Shown one piece after another: positions 43,345 to 50,896 of a stretch of 64,000 bases of DNA. This DNA comes from an uncultured Mycoplasmatota bacterium (lineage in GTDB: Bacteria; Bacillota_I; Bacilli_A; RF39; UBA660). The notes below the pieces were generated by a model. The model was not told the origin of the DNA, did not search any database, and saw nothing but the letters and a program-made list of their open reading frames with translations. The position numbers were made by a program, and so were the translations under genes. The stretch is taken from the NCBI GenBank assembly GCA_900552495.1, contig URZY01000001.1, forward strand, positions 165,022 through 229,021, read 5' to 3'. Position 1 is the first letter of the stretch. Each line of letters starts with the position of its first letter.

Positions 43345-43398
43345 ATTTAAAAAAGAAAATTTAAGGTACAATGTGAAGTGTATGGCGGAGGTAAAAGT

Positions 43399-45549
43399 AT
43401 GGCTAGAGTGAAAAATGAAAAAAAGAAAATAATGATTATTAAAAGAAATGGTAATTTAGAGGCATTTGATCCAGAGAAAATAAAACGTGCGGTTTGCTCA
43501 AGTGCAGAACGAGTAATGGTTGATTTAACAGAAGAAGCGCAAGATGAAATTGTGGAGTTGGTAAAAAAATTATTGGGAACGCAAACGACTAATCCAACAG
43601 TAGAGCAGTTACATAGTTGTTGTGAAGCGGCTTTAGAAAGAGTTAATCCTTTAGTGGCAAAGAGTTATCGAGAATATCGTGATTACAAACGGGAAATTGT
43701 ACATATTTTAGATAAAGTATATAAAAAGGCACAAGTTATTACTTATATTGGTGATAAAGATTGTGCTAATATGGATAGTGCTTTAGTAACGACACAGAGA
43801 TGCTTAATTTATAATAGTCTAAATAAGGAATTATATAAAAAGTTTTTCTTAACTCCTGCGGAGATAGAAGCTTGTAAAGATGGATATATTTATATTCATG
43901 ATATGTCTTTTAGACGTGATACTATGAATTGTTGTCTATTTGATATGGCAAATGTTTTAAAAGATGGTTTTGAAATGAGTAATATTTGGTATACGGAGCC
44001 TAAGAGTTTGCAGACGGCCTTTAATGTTATGGGTGATGTAATTATTAATACAACGGCAATGCAGTACGGTGGTTTTACAGTAGCAGAGGTTGATACAGTA
44101 TTAAAGAAGTATGCCAAACTTAGCTATGATAAATGGTATAATGAATACTTAGACATAAAAGGGAAAGAGTATATTGAAGAAGCAGATGAATATGCGTGGA
44201 GAAAGACGATTAGAGAATGTGAACAGGGATATCAAGGGATTGAGTATAAGCTAAATACAGTAAGTTCAAGTCGTGGAGATTATCCTTTCGTAACGTTTAC
44301 ATTTGGAGTTGATGAAGACAAATTTGCAGTAATGATTACTAAAACAATGTTAAACGTTCATAAAGAGGGTCAAGGATTAAAAGGTTTTAAAAAACCAACT
44401 TTGTTTCCTAAATTAGTATTTTTATATGATAAAAATAAACATGGTAAAGGGAAGAGTCTTAGAGATAGCTTTTTAACAGCTATTGAATGTAGTAAAAAAA
44501 CAATGTATCCGGATTACTTGTCATTGACGGGAGAAGGCTATGTTCCAGAAATGTATAAAAAATATGGACGAATTGTTAGTCCAATGGGATGTAGAGCTTT
44601 TTTATCACCTTGGTTTGAAAAAGGGGGAATGGAACCTGCTGATGAGGATGATAAGCCGGTGTTTATAGGAAGATTTAATATTGGGGCAATTTCTTTGCAT
44701 TTACCAATGATTTTAGCAAAAGCTAGAGAAGAACAGAAAGATTTTTATGAAGTATTAGATTATTATTTAGAAATGATTCGTAAAGTTCATATTAGGACAT
44801 ATAGGTATTTAGCTAAACGAAAGGCGTCAACTAATCCTTTAGCTTATTGTCAAGGGGGTTTTTATGGTGGTAACTTAAGACCGGATGAAGCAATTGAACC
44901 AATAATGAAATCGTGTACAGCGTCATATGGGATTACAGCTTTAAATGAGTTGCAAGTCCTTTATAATGGTAAAAGTATTGTTGAAGATGGGGATTTTGCT
45001 TTAGAAGTTTTAAAATATATTAATAATAAAACTTTAGAGTATAAAAAGGAAGATGGGATTTTATATGCTATTTACGGAACACCAGCGGAGAGTTTATGTG
45101 GATTACAAGTAAAACAATTTAGAAAAAAATATGGAGTTATTGAAGGTGTAAGTTCAAGAGAATATGTGTCAAATAGTTTTCATTGTGGTGTTTGGGAAGA
45201 TATTACAGGTATTGAAAAGCAAGACTTGGAAAACCGTTTTTGGGAACTTTGTAAAGGTGGAAGAATTCAATATGTTAGATATAATTTAAGTTATAATACC
45301 AAGGCAATGCTTACTTATATTGAAAGAGCAATGGAAAAAGGTTTTTATGAAGGTGTAAATTTATCACTTGCTTATTGCAATAACTGTGGTCATGAGGAGT
45401 TAGAAATGGATACTTGCCCAAAGTGCGGAAGCAGTGATTTGACAAAGATTGATCGAATGAATGGATATTTATCCTATTCAAGAGTTCATGGTGATACAAT
45501 GCTTGGAGCTGCGAAAATGGCAGAAATTAGTGAGAGAAAGTCAATGTAG
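43399..45549 (+). CDS. nrdD: Anaerobic ribonucleoside-triphosphate reductase, first copy
   Basis: The start is ATG 43399 with GGAGG; the product is 716 residues. It has an ATP-cone (IKRNGNLEAFDPEKI), active-site cysteines in MNCCLFDMANVL, TPAESLCG, and a C-terminal zinc site CNNCG...CPKCG. A glycyl radical segment DRMNGYLSYSRVHGDTML ends the same polypeptide. It reduces NTPs to dNTPs under anoxia after radical generation by NrdG. It matches the second class III subfamily (TIGR02827-like, with the RMNGYLSYSR ending) rather than the E. coli type. It is followed by its activase after 11 bases. Confidence 0.93.
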   Translation: MARVKNEKKKIMIIKRNGNLEAFDPEKIKRAVCSSAERVMVDLTEEAQDEIVELVKKLLGTQTTNPTVEQLHSCCEAALERVNPLVAKSYREYRDYKREIVHILDKVYKKAQVITYIGDKDCANMDSALVTTQRCLIYNSLNKELYKKFFLTPAEIEACKDGYIYIHDMSFRRDTMNCCLFDMANVLKDGFEMSNIWYTEPKSLQTAFNVMGDVIINTTAMQYGGFTVAEVDTVLKKYAKLSYDKWYNEYLDIKGKEYIEEADEYAWRKTIRECEQGYQGIEYKLNTVSSSRGDYPFVTFTFGVDEDKFAVMITKTMLNVHKEGQGLKGFKKPTLFPKLVFLYDKNKHGKGKSLRDSFLTAIECSKKTMYPDYLSLTGEGYVPEMYKKYGRIVSPMGCRAFLSPWFEKGGMEPADEDDKPVFIGRFNIGAISLHLPMILAKAREEQKDFYEVLDYYLEMIRKVHIRTYRYLAKRKASTNPLAYCQGGFYGGNLRPDEAIEPIMKSCTASYGITALNELQVLYNGKSIVEDGDFALEVLKYINNKTLEYKKEDGILYAIYGTPAESLCGLQVKQFRKKYGVIEGVSSREYVSNSFHCGVWEDITGIEKQDLENRFWELCKGGRIQYVRYNLSYNTKAMLTYIERAMEKGFYEGVNLSLAYCNNCGHEELEMDTCPKCGSSDLTKIDRMNGYLSYSRVHGDTMLGAAKMAEISERKSM

Positions 45550-45560
45550 GAGGAATAATC

Positions 45561-46094
45561 ATGCGGTATCATAATATAACCAAAGCAGATATGCTTAATG
45601 GTGAGGGACTAAGAGTTGTTTTATGGACAAGTGGTTGTTCACATCATTGTCAAGCTTGTCATAATGTGATTACTTGGAATAAAGACGATGGATTAGAGTT
45701 TGACGAAGACGCTAAAAAAGAAATATTTTGTGAGTTAGAAAAAGACTGGTGTAGTGGTCTTACCTTGTCAGGGGGAGATCCACTGTTAAGGGAAAGTAGA
45801 GAGGTTATTGCTCAACTGGTTAGTGAAGTAAGAAATAAATATCCGAAAAAAAGTATTTGGTGTTATACGGGCTTTACTTGGGAACAATTATTAGAACAGA
45901 AAAAAAATGATAAGGATTTAGAAAAAATTTTACATAATATAGATGTTTTATTGGATGGGAAGTTTATTTTGAGACTTGCCCAACAAGAATTACATTATGT
46001 TGGTAGTAGTAATCAGTGTATTATTGATGTACAAAAGAGTTTGCAAAAAGATAAAAAGGTTTTGTATTTAGAACAGGAAAACGAAGCATTATAA
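45561..46094 (+). CDS. nrdG: Anaerobic NrdD-activating radical SAM enzyme, first copy
   Basis: The 177-residue protein has the activase signature CSHHCQACHN (radical SAM C-x3-C-x2-C at about residues 26-33), LSGGDPLL, and SIWCYTGFTWEQL. It makes the glycyl radical of NrdD using SAM and a reductant. It follows nrdD directly (AGGAGGAATAATC ribosome site). The final third, with QKSLQKDKKVLYLEQE, is the normal short tail. Confidence 0.93.
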   Translation: MRYHNITKADMLNGEGLRVVLWTSGCSHHCQACHNVITWNKDDGLEFDEDAKKEIFCELEKDWCSGLTLSGGDPLLRESREVIAQLVSEVRNKYPKKSIWCYTGFTWEQLLEQKKNDKDLEKILHNIDVLLDGKFILRLAQQELHYVGSSNQCIIDVQKSLQKDKKVLYLEQENEAL

Positions 46095-46161
46095 GGTTTT
46101 GTTGGTTTTTAGAAAAGAGTATATTAGATAAGATATGAAAATTAATAGTTAGGAGAGTTAT

Positions 46162-46623
46162 ATGAAAACACGTGGATTTGAAATAGCAAAAGGATGGGAA
46201 GATAAGGGTATTAATTTGCCAAAAAGGTCAACGGCTCACGCAGCTGGTTACGATATTGAGGCGGCCGAAGATACAGTAATTCCAGTTTATAAACCAGGGA
46301 TAAAGCCAACACTTATTCCAACAGGGTTAAAGGCTTATTGCATGGATGATGAATGTTATTTTTTAATGATTAGAAGCGGGGGACCAAAGAAGGGATTACT
46401 TACGCCGCATGGGTTGGGATTGATTGATTCAGATTATTATGAAAATGAAACAAATGATGGTCACTTTATGGTGCAAGTATTTAACTGTAGCGATCATGAA
46501 ATTCTGATAAAAAAAGGTGATAAAATAGCTCAGGTGATGTTTACAAAATATTTGGTAATTGATGATGATAATGCTAGTGGTAGACGCACTGGCGGTTTTG
46601 GATCGACTGACGATAAAAAATAG
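46162..46623 (+). CDS. dut: dUTP diphosphatase
   Basis: The 153-residue trimeric dUTPase shows the five motifs: AAGYDIEA (1), MIRSGGPKKG (2, here RSG where many have RSS), GLIDSDYYEN (3), KKGDKIAQVMF (4) and SGRRTGGFGSTD (5). It removes dUTP and supplies dUMP for thymidylate. The location between two nrdD-nrdG pairs groups dNTP metabolism genes, although a 67-base gap and no terminator leave its exact transcript unclear. Confidence 0.93.
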   Translation: MKTRGFEIAKGWEDKGINLPKRSTAHAAGYDIEAAEDTVIPVYKPGIKPTLIPTGLKAYCMDDECYFLMIRSGGPKKGLLTPHGLGLIDSDYYENETNDGHFMVQVFNCSDHEILIKKGDKIAQVMFTKYLVIDDDNASGRRTGGFGSTDDKK

Positions 46624-46938
46624 AAAAAATTGAAAAAATTGGAAAATCATTTTTCTATTTTTCTTAAAAAAATGAAAAATGCAAACTACTAATTTGTTGA
46701 AAAATAAGGAAAAAATGTCATTAACAAAAAGCAAAAAAATAAAAAAAGTTAAAAATCAGTTTTACCGAATGTCTAAATTTGTCAATGGACGTAAATCGAA
46801 CAAAAAAGTTTTTTACTAAAATCTAGATATATCAATGGTTTTAAAATTTTGTTAAAAAAATGTCGTTTTTGGCTATTGATTTTTATATTTTTGTTTTTTA
46901 AAATGAATTTAGTAAGAAAGTTGTGGGAGGTAAAAATT
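46624..46938 (+). promoter_or_regulatory. A-rich 315-base intergenic region upstream of nrdD2
   Basis: No gene is seen. Two imperfect direct repeats lie here: TCTAAATTTGTCAATGG (46772-46788) and TCTAGATATATCAATGG (46822-46838), 14 of 17 positions the same and 50 bases apart start to start, i.e. on the same DNA face. They may bind a regulator of nrdD2. A short lysine/phenylalanine-rich frame from 46849 runs into nrdD2 but lacks a ribosome site. Confidence 0.4.
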
Positions 46939-49272
46939 ATGGCAGATGTTCAAGAGCTAATTGAGTTACTAGAAGGTGTTACTGTTATTAAAAGAAATGG
47001 GAAGAAAGTACCCTTTGATGGTGCGAAAATTGCTTTAGCTATAAAAAAGGGTTTTGACAGTATTGAAGAGGATAATGAAGAGGTAGAAAATGATACAAAA
47101 AAATATTCATCACAGGATATTCAAAAGGTTTATCAAGCTGTATTGAAGAAAATAAAAAAAGATGCAGAAACTAAGAATAATAAGTTTAAAATAGAGGAAA
47201 TTCAAGATTATATTGAAAATGAACTTTCTTCAAAAGGTTATGACGATGTTTATCAATCATTTTCAAGTTATCGTGAGAGAAGAAATCAATCGAGAGAAAG
47301 CTTTTTCGGAGATAATAAGACTCATAAGTTTTTAAAATCTTTGGAAAATCTTGGATTAAAGTCAGCTAATGAAGAAGATACGAAAAGAGAAAATGCTAAT
47401 ATTGATGGAAATAGTCCAATGGGGACAATGCTTCAATATGGAGCAACAGTTTCTAAAGAGTTTGCTAAGGCATATTTAATGAAAAAAGAATATGCAGAAG
47501 CACATGACAATGGTACTATTCATATTCATGATATGGATTTCCTAGCAATGGGAACTACTACTTGTTGTCAAATAGATTTATCTAAATTATTTAAAGATGG
47601 TTTTGATACAGGACATGGATACATTCGTCCACCTCAAGATATTTCAACCTATGCTTCTCTTGCTTGTATAGTTGTTCAAGCTAACCAAAATGACCAACAT
47701 GGTGGACAAGCGATTCCAGCTTTAGATTATTACTTAGCTCCAGGAGTATTAAAAACATTTAAAAAGCAATTCAAGCAAACAATTTATGATTTTTTGGATT
47801 TAGAAGGATTTATTCCGGTAATTAATATAGATAGAATTATTCGAGAAATAGATAAAGTCGAATCTATTGAGTTAGATGTAAGTGAATTTAGTGATTATCA
47901 AAAAGGTTCAGATAGAATTCATGAAATATTTGAAAAGAGTTATGAGAAAGCTTTACAAAAGACAGATAGAGCTACCGAACAGGCGATGGAGGCATTTATT
48001 CATAATTTAAATACGATGCATTCGAGAGCAGGAGCACAAGTACCATTTTCTTCAGTAAATTTTGGTACGGATGTTTCTCCAGAAGGTAGAATGGTGACTA
48101 AGAATTTCTTACTTTCTGCGGATAGAGGGCTTGGTAAGGGTGAAACGCCAATTTTCCCAGTATCTATTTTCAAAGTAAAGGAAGGGGTTAACTATAATAA
48201 GGAAGATCCTAATTATGATTTGTTTAGATTAGCTTGTAAAGTTTCTGCTAAGAGACTTTTCCCTAACTTTGCATTTATTGATGCCCCATTTAATAAACAG
48301 TTTTATAAAGAAGGAGATTTTAATACAGAAATTGCTTATATGGGATGTCGTACTAGAGTTATGGCTGATGTTACATCGCCTGATAATCAAGTTGTTACAG
48401 GACGTGGTAATTTATCATTTACAACTATTAATTTACCAAGACTTGGTATTAAATATGGTATTGCTTTAAAAGAAAGAGATAAAGCAGATATGAAAGGTTT
48501 TTATAAGGAACTTGGTGAAGTTATGGATGTAGTAAGGGATCAGCTATTAGAACGTTTTGAAGTTCAATGTAGTAAGCATTGTTATAATTTTCCTTTCTTG
48601 CTTGGTCAAGGGGTGTGGACAAATGGCGAAAAGTTGAAACCTACTGATAGACTTCGTAAGGTATGGAAACATGGTAGTTTATCTACTGGCTTTATTGGAC
48701 TTGCAGAATGTTTAAAAGCTCTTACTGGTAAACATCATGGTGAAAGTGAAGAAAGTCAAAAACTTGGATTAGAAATAATTAAGTTTATGAGAGATAAATG
48801 TGATGAAAATTGTCGTAAGTATAATTTGAATTTTACTTGCTTAGCTACTCCTGCTGAGGGATTGTCTGGAAGATTTACAGCAATAGATAAGGCTATATAT
48901 GGAAAAATAAAGGGTGTTACAGATAGAGAATATTATACTAATTCATTCCATGTTCCAGTATATTATCATATTAGCATTAGTGATAAGATTGAGAAAGAAG
49001 CACCATATCATGAGTTTACTAATGGTGGACATATCTCATATATTGAATTAGATGGGGATACAGTTTCTAATGTAGATGCTTTTGAAAGTGTTATTAGAAC
49101 AATGAAGGAAGCAGGAATTGGTTATGGTGCTGTCAATCATCCTGTAGATAGAGATCCAGTATGTGGTTATGTTGGAGTAATTAATGATGTGTGTCCTGGT
49201 TGCGGACGTAAGGAATTTGAAGGAGTTCCAATGGAAAAAATTACAACACCTGTTGGTTGTTGTGGTAGATAA
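46939..49272 (+). CDS. nrdD: Anaerobic ribonucleoside-triphosphate reductase core, second copy, lacking the glycyl-radical segment
   Basis: ATG 46939 after GTGGGAGG is the likely start; the longer frame to 46849 adds a hydrophobic stretch without a ribosome site. The 777-residue product has the ATP-cone (VIKRNGKKVPFDGAKI), the GTTTCCQIDLSKLF active-site Cys region and FTCLATPAEGLSGRF. A C-terminal zinc ribbon, VCGYVGVINDVCPGCGRKE, is followed by VGCCGR and the stop. The expected RxxGYL glycyl radical sequence is missing and is supplied by the next small gene. It is of the E. coli/Lactococcus NrdD type and is distinct from the first copy. Confidence 0.9.
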   Translation: MADVQELIELLEGVTVIKRNGKKVPFDGAKIALAIKKGFDSIEEDNEEVENDTKKYSSQDIQKVYQAVLKKIKKDAETKNNKFKIEEIQDYIENELSSKGYDDVYQSFSSYRERRNQSRESFFGDNKTHKFLKSLENLGLKSANEEDTKRENANIDGNSPMGTMLQYGATVSKEFAKAYLMKKEYAEAHDNGTIHIHDMDFLAMGTTTCCQIDLSKLFKDGFDTGHGYIRPPQDISTYASLACIVVQANQNDQHGGQAIPALDYYLAPGVLKTFKKQFKQTIYDFLDLEGFIPVINIDRIIREIDKVESIELDVSEFSDYQKGSDRIHEIFEKSYEKALQKTDRATEQAMEAFIHNLNTMHSRAGAQVPFSSVNFGTDVSPEGRMVTKNFLLSADRGLGKGETPIFPVSIFKVKEGVNYNKEDPNYDLFRLACKVSAKRLFPNFAFIDAPFNKQFYKEGDFNTEIAYMGCRTRVMADVTSPDNQVVTGRGNLSFTTINLPRLGIKYGIALKERDKADMKGFYKELGEVMDVVRDQLLERFEVQCSKHCYNFPFLLGQGVWTNGEKLKPTDRLRKVWKHGSLSTGFIGLAECLKALTGKHHGESEESQKLGLEIIKFMRDKCDENCRKYNLNFTCLATPAEGLSGRFTAIDKAIYGKIKGVTDREYYTNSFHVPVYYHISISDKIEKEAPYHEFTNGGHISYIELDGDTVSNVDAFESVIRTMKEAGIGYGAVNHPVDRDPVCGYVGVINDVCPGCGRKEFEGVPMEKITTPVGCCGR

Positions 49273-49303
49273 ATAAAAATATAGAAAAGGGAGAAATAGA
49301 AAT

Positions 49304-49471
49304 ATGGAAAAAATAGTTGGAGAAGGACAAGGGTTCGAGAGAATAAGAAGAGTAACAGGATATTTAGCAGGGGATGTATCAAGATTCAATAATGGTAAAA
49401 GAGCTGAAGAAAGAGATCGTGTAAAACATAGTGGTTACAAAGATTTATTGAATAAGAAAACAGAAAAATAA
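49304..49471 (+). CDS. Separate glycyl-radical domain of NrdD2
   Basis: This 55-residue ORF carries ERIRRVTGYLAGDVSRFNNG and KRAEERDRVKHSG, which is exactly the C-terminal glycyl radical loop of NrdD (in other bacteria fused to the large subunit as RRVTGYL...RFNxxKxxExxDRVKH). It starts at ATG with a GGGAGAA ribosome site 6-13 bases upstream, 31 bases after the nrdD2 stop, and its stop overlaps the nrdG2 start (TAATG). The radical glycine is in VTGYL. It is in a different reading arrangement from the core, with a full ribosome site, so it is not a simple frameshift. It should bind the NrdD core as a separate small subunit, comparable in idea to GrcA/YfiD with PFL. Confidence 0.88.
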   Translation: MEKIVGEGQGFERIRRVTGYLAGDVSRFNNGKRAEERDRVKHSGYKDLLNKKTEK

Positions 49472-50019
49472 TGAAGATTAGATTGGCCGCTGACTTACAG
49501 GCTGATTCTATTGTAGATGGTGAGGGTGTGAGAGTTGTTCTTTGGACACAAGGATGCCCTCATAACTGCAAAGGATGTCATAATCCAGGAACACATGATT
49601 TTAATGGGGGAGAAGAAGTCGAAGTGGAAGAGGTAATTGAAGCTTTAAGAAAAGTAAAGAATCAAGATGGAATAACTCTTTCTGGAGGAGATCCTGTATG
49701 TCAAAGTGAAGCTTGTTATGAAATAAGTAAAGCAGCCCATGAAATGGGACTTAATGTTTGGTGTTACACAGGTTTTACTTATGAAATGATGCTTTTGAGT
49801 AAAAGTAAAAGAAAACTTTTAGAAGAAATTGATGTTTTGGTCGACGGTAAGTTTGTTCTAGAAGAAAAGAGCTATGATTTATACTTTAAAGGCTCTAGAA
49901 ACCAAAGAATTATTGATGTACAAAGAAGTTTAAAAGAAGAAAGAGTGGTTTTAGTAGAGAAATATGCCGATGAAAAAAAAGTTTCTCATTATGAAAAACC
50001 AAGTTATATGTTTATATGA
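49471..50019 (+). CDS. nrdG: Anaerobic NrdD-activating radical SAM enzyme, second copy
   Basis: The 182-residue protein has CPHNCKGCHN (radical SAM cysteines, about residues 30-37), TLSGGDPV and NVWCYTGFTYEMM. It activates the second NrdD by abstracting hydrogen from the glycine of the separate domain encoded just upstream. Its ATG overlaps the TAA of that ORF (TAATG), so the two are translated together. It differs clearly from the first NrdG copy in sequence, suggesting specificity for its own partner. Confidence 0.93.
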   Translation: MKIRLAADLQADSIVDGEGVRVVLWTQGCPHNCKGCHNPGTHDFNGGEEVEVEEVIEALRKVKNQDGITLSGGDPVCQSEACYEISKAAHEMGLNVWCYTGFTYEMMLLSKSKRKLLEEIDVLVDGKFVLEEKSYDLYFKGSRNQRIIDVQRSLKEERVVLVEKYADEKKVSHYEKPSYMFI

Positions 50020-50039
50020 GAAGCATAGGCTTCTTTTTT
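50019..50039 (+). terminator. Terminator of the second nrd operon
   Basis: AGAAGC (50019-50024) pairs with GCTTCT (50029-50034) around ATAG, followed by Ts. Confidence 0.8.
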
Positions 50040-50055
50040 CTTTAAGGAGGTAAGA

Positions 50056-50445
50056 ATGCATTTATTTAGACTTACGAGAGGGATGGATTTAAAAAATGAG
50101 ATAATTAAATATTGCCAAGAGAATGATATAAAAGCAGGAATAATTGGTAGTTGTGTTGGTTGTTGCTATTCAATTAGTTTTAGATTAGCAGGAGGTAAAA
50201 AATTTTATCACAATGATGGGGATTACGAAATAGTTAGTATGACTGGTACAATATCGGAAGATGGCGTACATATTCATGTTGCTTTTGCTGATGGTGAAGG
50301 AAAGACTGTTGGTGGACATTTGACAGATGGATGTTTAGTTGGAACGACAGCCGAGATAGCTATTATAGAAATAGAAAATTATCGTATGAGAAGATTGCTA
50401 GATGAAGAGACTGGCTATAAAGAATTAGTGTTAGAGAGGCTTTAA
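50056..50445 (+). CDS. PPC/DUF296-domain protein
   Basis: The 129-residue protein matches the PPC (plant and prokaryote conserved, DUF296) domain: FRLTRGMDLKNEI, YEIVSMTGTISEDGVHIHVAFADGEGKTVGGHL, then GTTAEIAIIEIE. The HxHxxxAD and GGHL residues form a metal-binding site in crystal structures of the family. Bacterial members are described as putative DNA-binding proteins, but the function is not established. It precedes the spoIIA-like operon; a terminator is not evident between them. Confidence 0.85.
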   Translation: MHLFRLTRGMDLKNEIIKYCQENDIKAGIIGSCVGCCYSISFRLAGGKKFYHNDGDYEIVSMTGTISEDGVHIHVAFADGEGKTVGGHLTDGCLVGTTAEIAIIEIENYRMRRLLDEETGYKELVLERL

Positions 50446-50458
50446 GTCTTTCTTTTTT

Positions 50459-50501
50459 TGTCGAGTTTTGTCGATTAAAATATTTGTCTTGTTTTGTCGA
50501 A
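50459..50501 (+). promoter_or_regulatory. Three Spo0A-box-like sequences upstream of spoIIAA
   Basis: TGTCGAG (50459-50465), TGTCGAT (50469-50475) and TGTCGAA (50495-50501), each preceded by T-runs (TTTTGTCGA). They match the Spo0A box TGTCGAA in six, six and seven of seven positions, and the first two are exactly 10 bases apart, one helical turn. The third overlaps the -35 region of a TATAAT at 50515-50520. Spo0A~P control of spoIIA is known in Bacillus. Confidence 0.65.
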
Positions 50502-50520
50502 TAGGTAGAAAAATTATAAT
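50492..50520 (+). promoter_or_regulatory. Candidate promoter of spoIIAA-sigma
   Basis: TTTTGT (50492-50497), 17-base spacer, TATAAT (50515-50520). The weak -35 overlaps the third Spo0A-like box, as in Spo0A-activated sigma-A promoters. Confidence 0.55.
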
Positions 50521-50555
50521 AAATAATTTATAGTTCTTTTGAGAGGTGAATAGAT

Positions 50556-50888
50556 ATGCTTTCAATTGACGTTGATGTTGTAAAAGGAATATTATTTATA
50601 CATTTAGAAGGAGTGCTTAATAAAGAAACCATTTATCAATTTGATAATGAACTTAACTATTTATTATATAAGCAAGGGATGCATTATTTTGTATTTGATT
50701 TTAAAGATTTGGATAAAATAGATCTTAGTATAATGCCATGGCTTGATAATAAATTGGTAGAGATATTTTTAAATTGTGGAAAGGTTGTTTTATGTGGACT
50801 TGATAATTATGAAAATACTTTTAATAAGCAAGATAGATTATTTTTGGTTAGGGAGGGGATTCAAGCTTTTAACTATTTAACAATTTAA
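50556..50888 (+). CDS. spoIIAA: SpoIIAA-like STAS anti-sigma factor antagonist with altered phosphorylation site
   Basis: The 110-residue STAS-domain protein aligns with B. subtilis SpoIIAA from LSIDVDVVKGILFIHLEGVL onwards. In the loop where Bacillus has MDSSGLG (phosphorylated Ser58), this protein has IDLSIMPW, placing Leu at the Ser58 position and Ser one residue later. The Gly residues of the loop are also lost. SpoIIAA normally frees sigma-F by binding the kinase SpoIIAB. No spoIIAB gene lies between this gene and the sigma gene (8 bases). The role here is therefore uncertain. Confidence 0.8.
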   Translation: MLSIDVDVVKGILFIHLEGVLNKETIYQFDNELNYLLYKQGMHYFVFDFKDLDKIDLSIMPWLDNKLVEIFLNCGKVVLCGLDNYENTFNKQDRLFLVREGIQAFNYLTI

Positions 50889-50896
50889 GGAGGATA

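Noticed and set aside
46429..46734. 101-codon hydrophobic frame on the minus strand over the dut end
   Set aside because: Phe/Ile-rich antisense of the A-rich dut/intergenic sequence; no ribosome site and no motif.
46849..46938. N-terminal extension of nrdD2 (30 residues, hydrophobic)
   Set aside because: No ribosome site at 46849; the GTGGGAGG before ATG 46939 and the normal ATP-cone position support the shorter form.
49272..49304. Possibility that the nrdD2/glycyl-radical break is a frameshift or programmed frameshift
   Set aside because: The core ends with a clean TAA after a zinc-site cysteine pair, and the second ORF has a ribosome site and ATG of its own; no slippery heptamer or spacer pseudoknot was seen. 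A sequencing error remains possible and is listed as a refutation.
49048..49389. Two antisense frames over the end of nrdD2 and the glycyl-radical ORF
   Set aside because: They overlap the real small gene at 49304-49471, which has a ribosome site and a diagnostic glycyl-radical sequence; the antisense products are Thr/Ile/Asn-rich without motif.
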